Of a stretch of DNA of 6,945 bases, positions 6,808-6,945 are shown piece after piece. The DNA is from an uncultured Verrucomicrobiota bacterium (lineage in GTDB: Bacteria; Verrucomicrobiota; Verrucomicrobiia; Limisphaerales; UBA9464), in contig CAIYFP010000261.1 in the NCBI GenBank assembly GCA_903925515.1, positions 1 to 6,945 on the forward strand, in the 5' to 3' direction. Positions within the stretch are counted from its first letter, which is position 1; every line of letters begins with the position of its first letter. Below the pieces are notes generated by a model that did not search any database, was not told where the DNA came from, and was given only the letters and a program-made list of their open reading frames with translations. Made by a program: the position numbers and the translations under genes.

Positions 6808-6945
6808 TCATCCCTCGTCATGGGCGCCCGCTTCGGTGGCCCGGCGCGTGTCGCGGCAGAGGCCACGCTTGCCGGACCGGATGAACGCCACCCATTCGAG
6901 CACGGCCGGCTCGTCGGCGAACCCGGACGCAAGGGTATCGGCGGC
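6808..6945 (-). CDS. lpxA: C-terminal end of a probable UDP-GlcNAc acyltransferase (LpxA), 5' part outside window
   Basis: The reverse strand is open from the right edge to a TGA at 6808-6810 and gives 45 residues with the GC-ending codon use of the neighbouring genes. The segment AVLEWVAFIRSGKRGLCRD resembles the end of LpxA proteins, where a short helix is followed by a Ser-x-Arg-Gly block close to the C-terminus (E. coli LpxA ends FFARSTRGLIR). LpxA transfers the first acyl chain to UDP-GlcNAc in lipid A synthesis. After the block there is a polar tail, TRRATEAGAHDEG. None of the left-handed beta-helix hexapeptide repeats is in the window, so the call rests on this short tail. The gene is convergent with the EF-hand protein gene and not part of its operon. 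If correct, it shows that the organism has an LPS-type outer membrane. Confidence 0.55.
   Translation of the reverse strand, partial: AADTLASGFADEPAVLEWVAFIRSGKRGLCRDTRRATEAGAHDEG

Noticed and set aside
4880..6932. Long minus-strand open frames opposite the EF-hand protein gene
   Set aside because: The plus-strand frame has a signal sequence, propeller-like strands and two EF-hands. The minus frames give Arg/Ser/Gly-rich sequence without recognisable motifs.
1..6945. CRISPR arrays, insertion sequences, tRNA or rRNA genes
   Set aside because: No regularly spaced direct repeats, transposase motifs, terminal inverted repeats or RNA gene signatures were seen on either strand.

Overview
The window is very GC-rich (roughly 70% by eye) and gene-dense. 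It looks like the chromosome of a Gram-negative, hopanoid-making bacterium. A probable lpxA end (lipid A) at the right edge and a small lipoprotein indicate an outer membrane. Weak Shine-Dalgarno signals, the type of small lipoprotein and an EF-hand/propeller secreted protein make me think of Verrucomicrobiota (Opitutus-like). That placement is inference, because no rRNA or marker gene is present.

Layout: (1) 1-1534, minus strand, the N-terminal ~511 residues of an AlkK-type medium/long-chain fatty acid-CoA ligase, running off the left edge. (2) A short divergent intergenic region. (3) A plus-strand run of four genes: a 72-aa lipoprotein (1640-1858), hpnH (1932-3371), hpnJ (3422-4861) and a secreted 627-aa beta-propeller-like protein ending in two EF-hands (4869-6752, only 7 nt after hpnJ). 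(4) 6808-6945, minus strand and convergent, the last 45 residues of a gene that looks like lpxA.

Functional reading: HpnH adds the 5'-deoxyadenosyl group to diploptene, the first step of making C35 hopanoids. HpnJ acts at the end of the route, forming the cyclitol ether head group of bacteriohopanetetrol cyclitol ether. Their adjacency predicts that the organism makes C35 hopanoids with a cyclitol head group. The remaining genes (shc, hpnG, hpnI, hpnK) are not in the window. The calcium-binding-type propeller protein and the lipoprotein travel with these genes; their role is unknown.

Most interesting points: a ~40-residue insertion and an ~85-residue His-bearing tail in HpnH; an uncharacterised EF-hand/propeller protein tightly coupled to hpnJ; and a word-usage signature of the DNA itself (excess CCATGG, near absence of CCWGG, and almost exclusive use of A-ending codons before Trp when the preceding residue is Pro, Ala, Ser or Thr). 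There is no mobile element, CRISPR array, tRNA or rRNA, and no gene-free stretch longer than about 105 bases.
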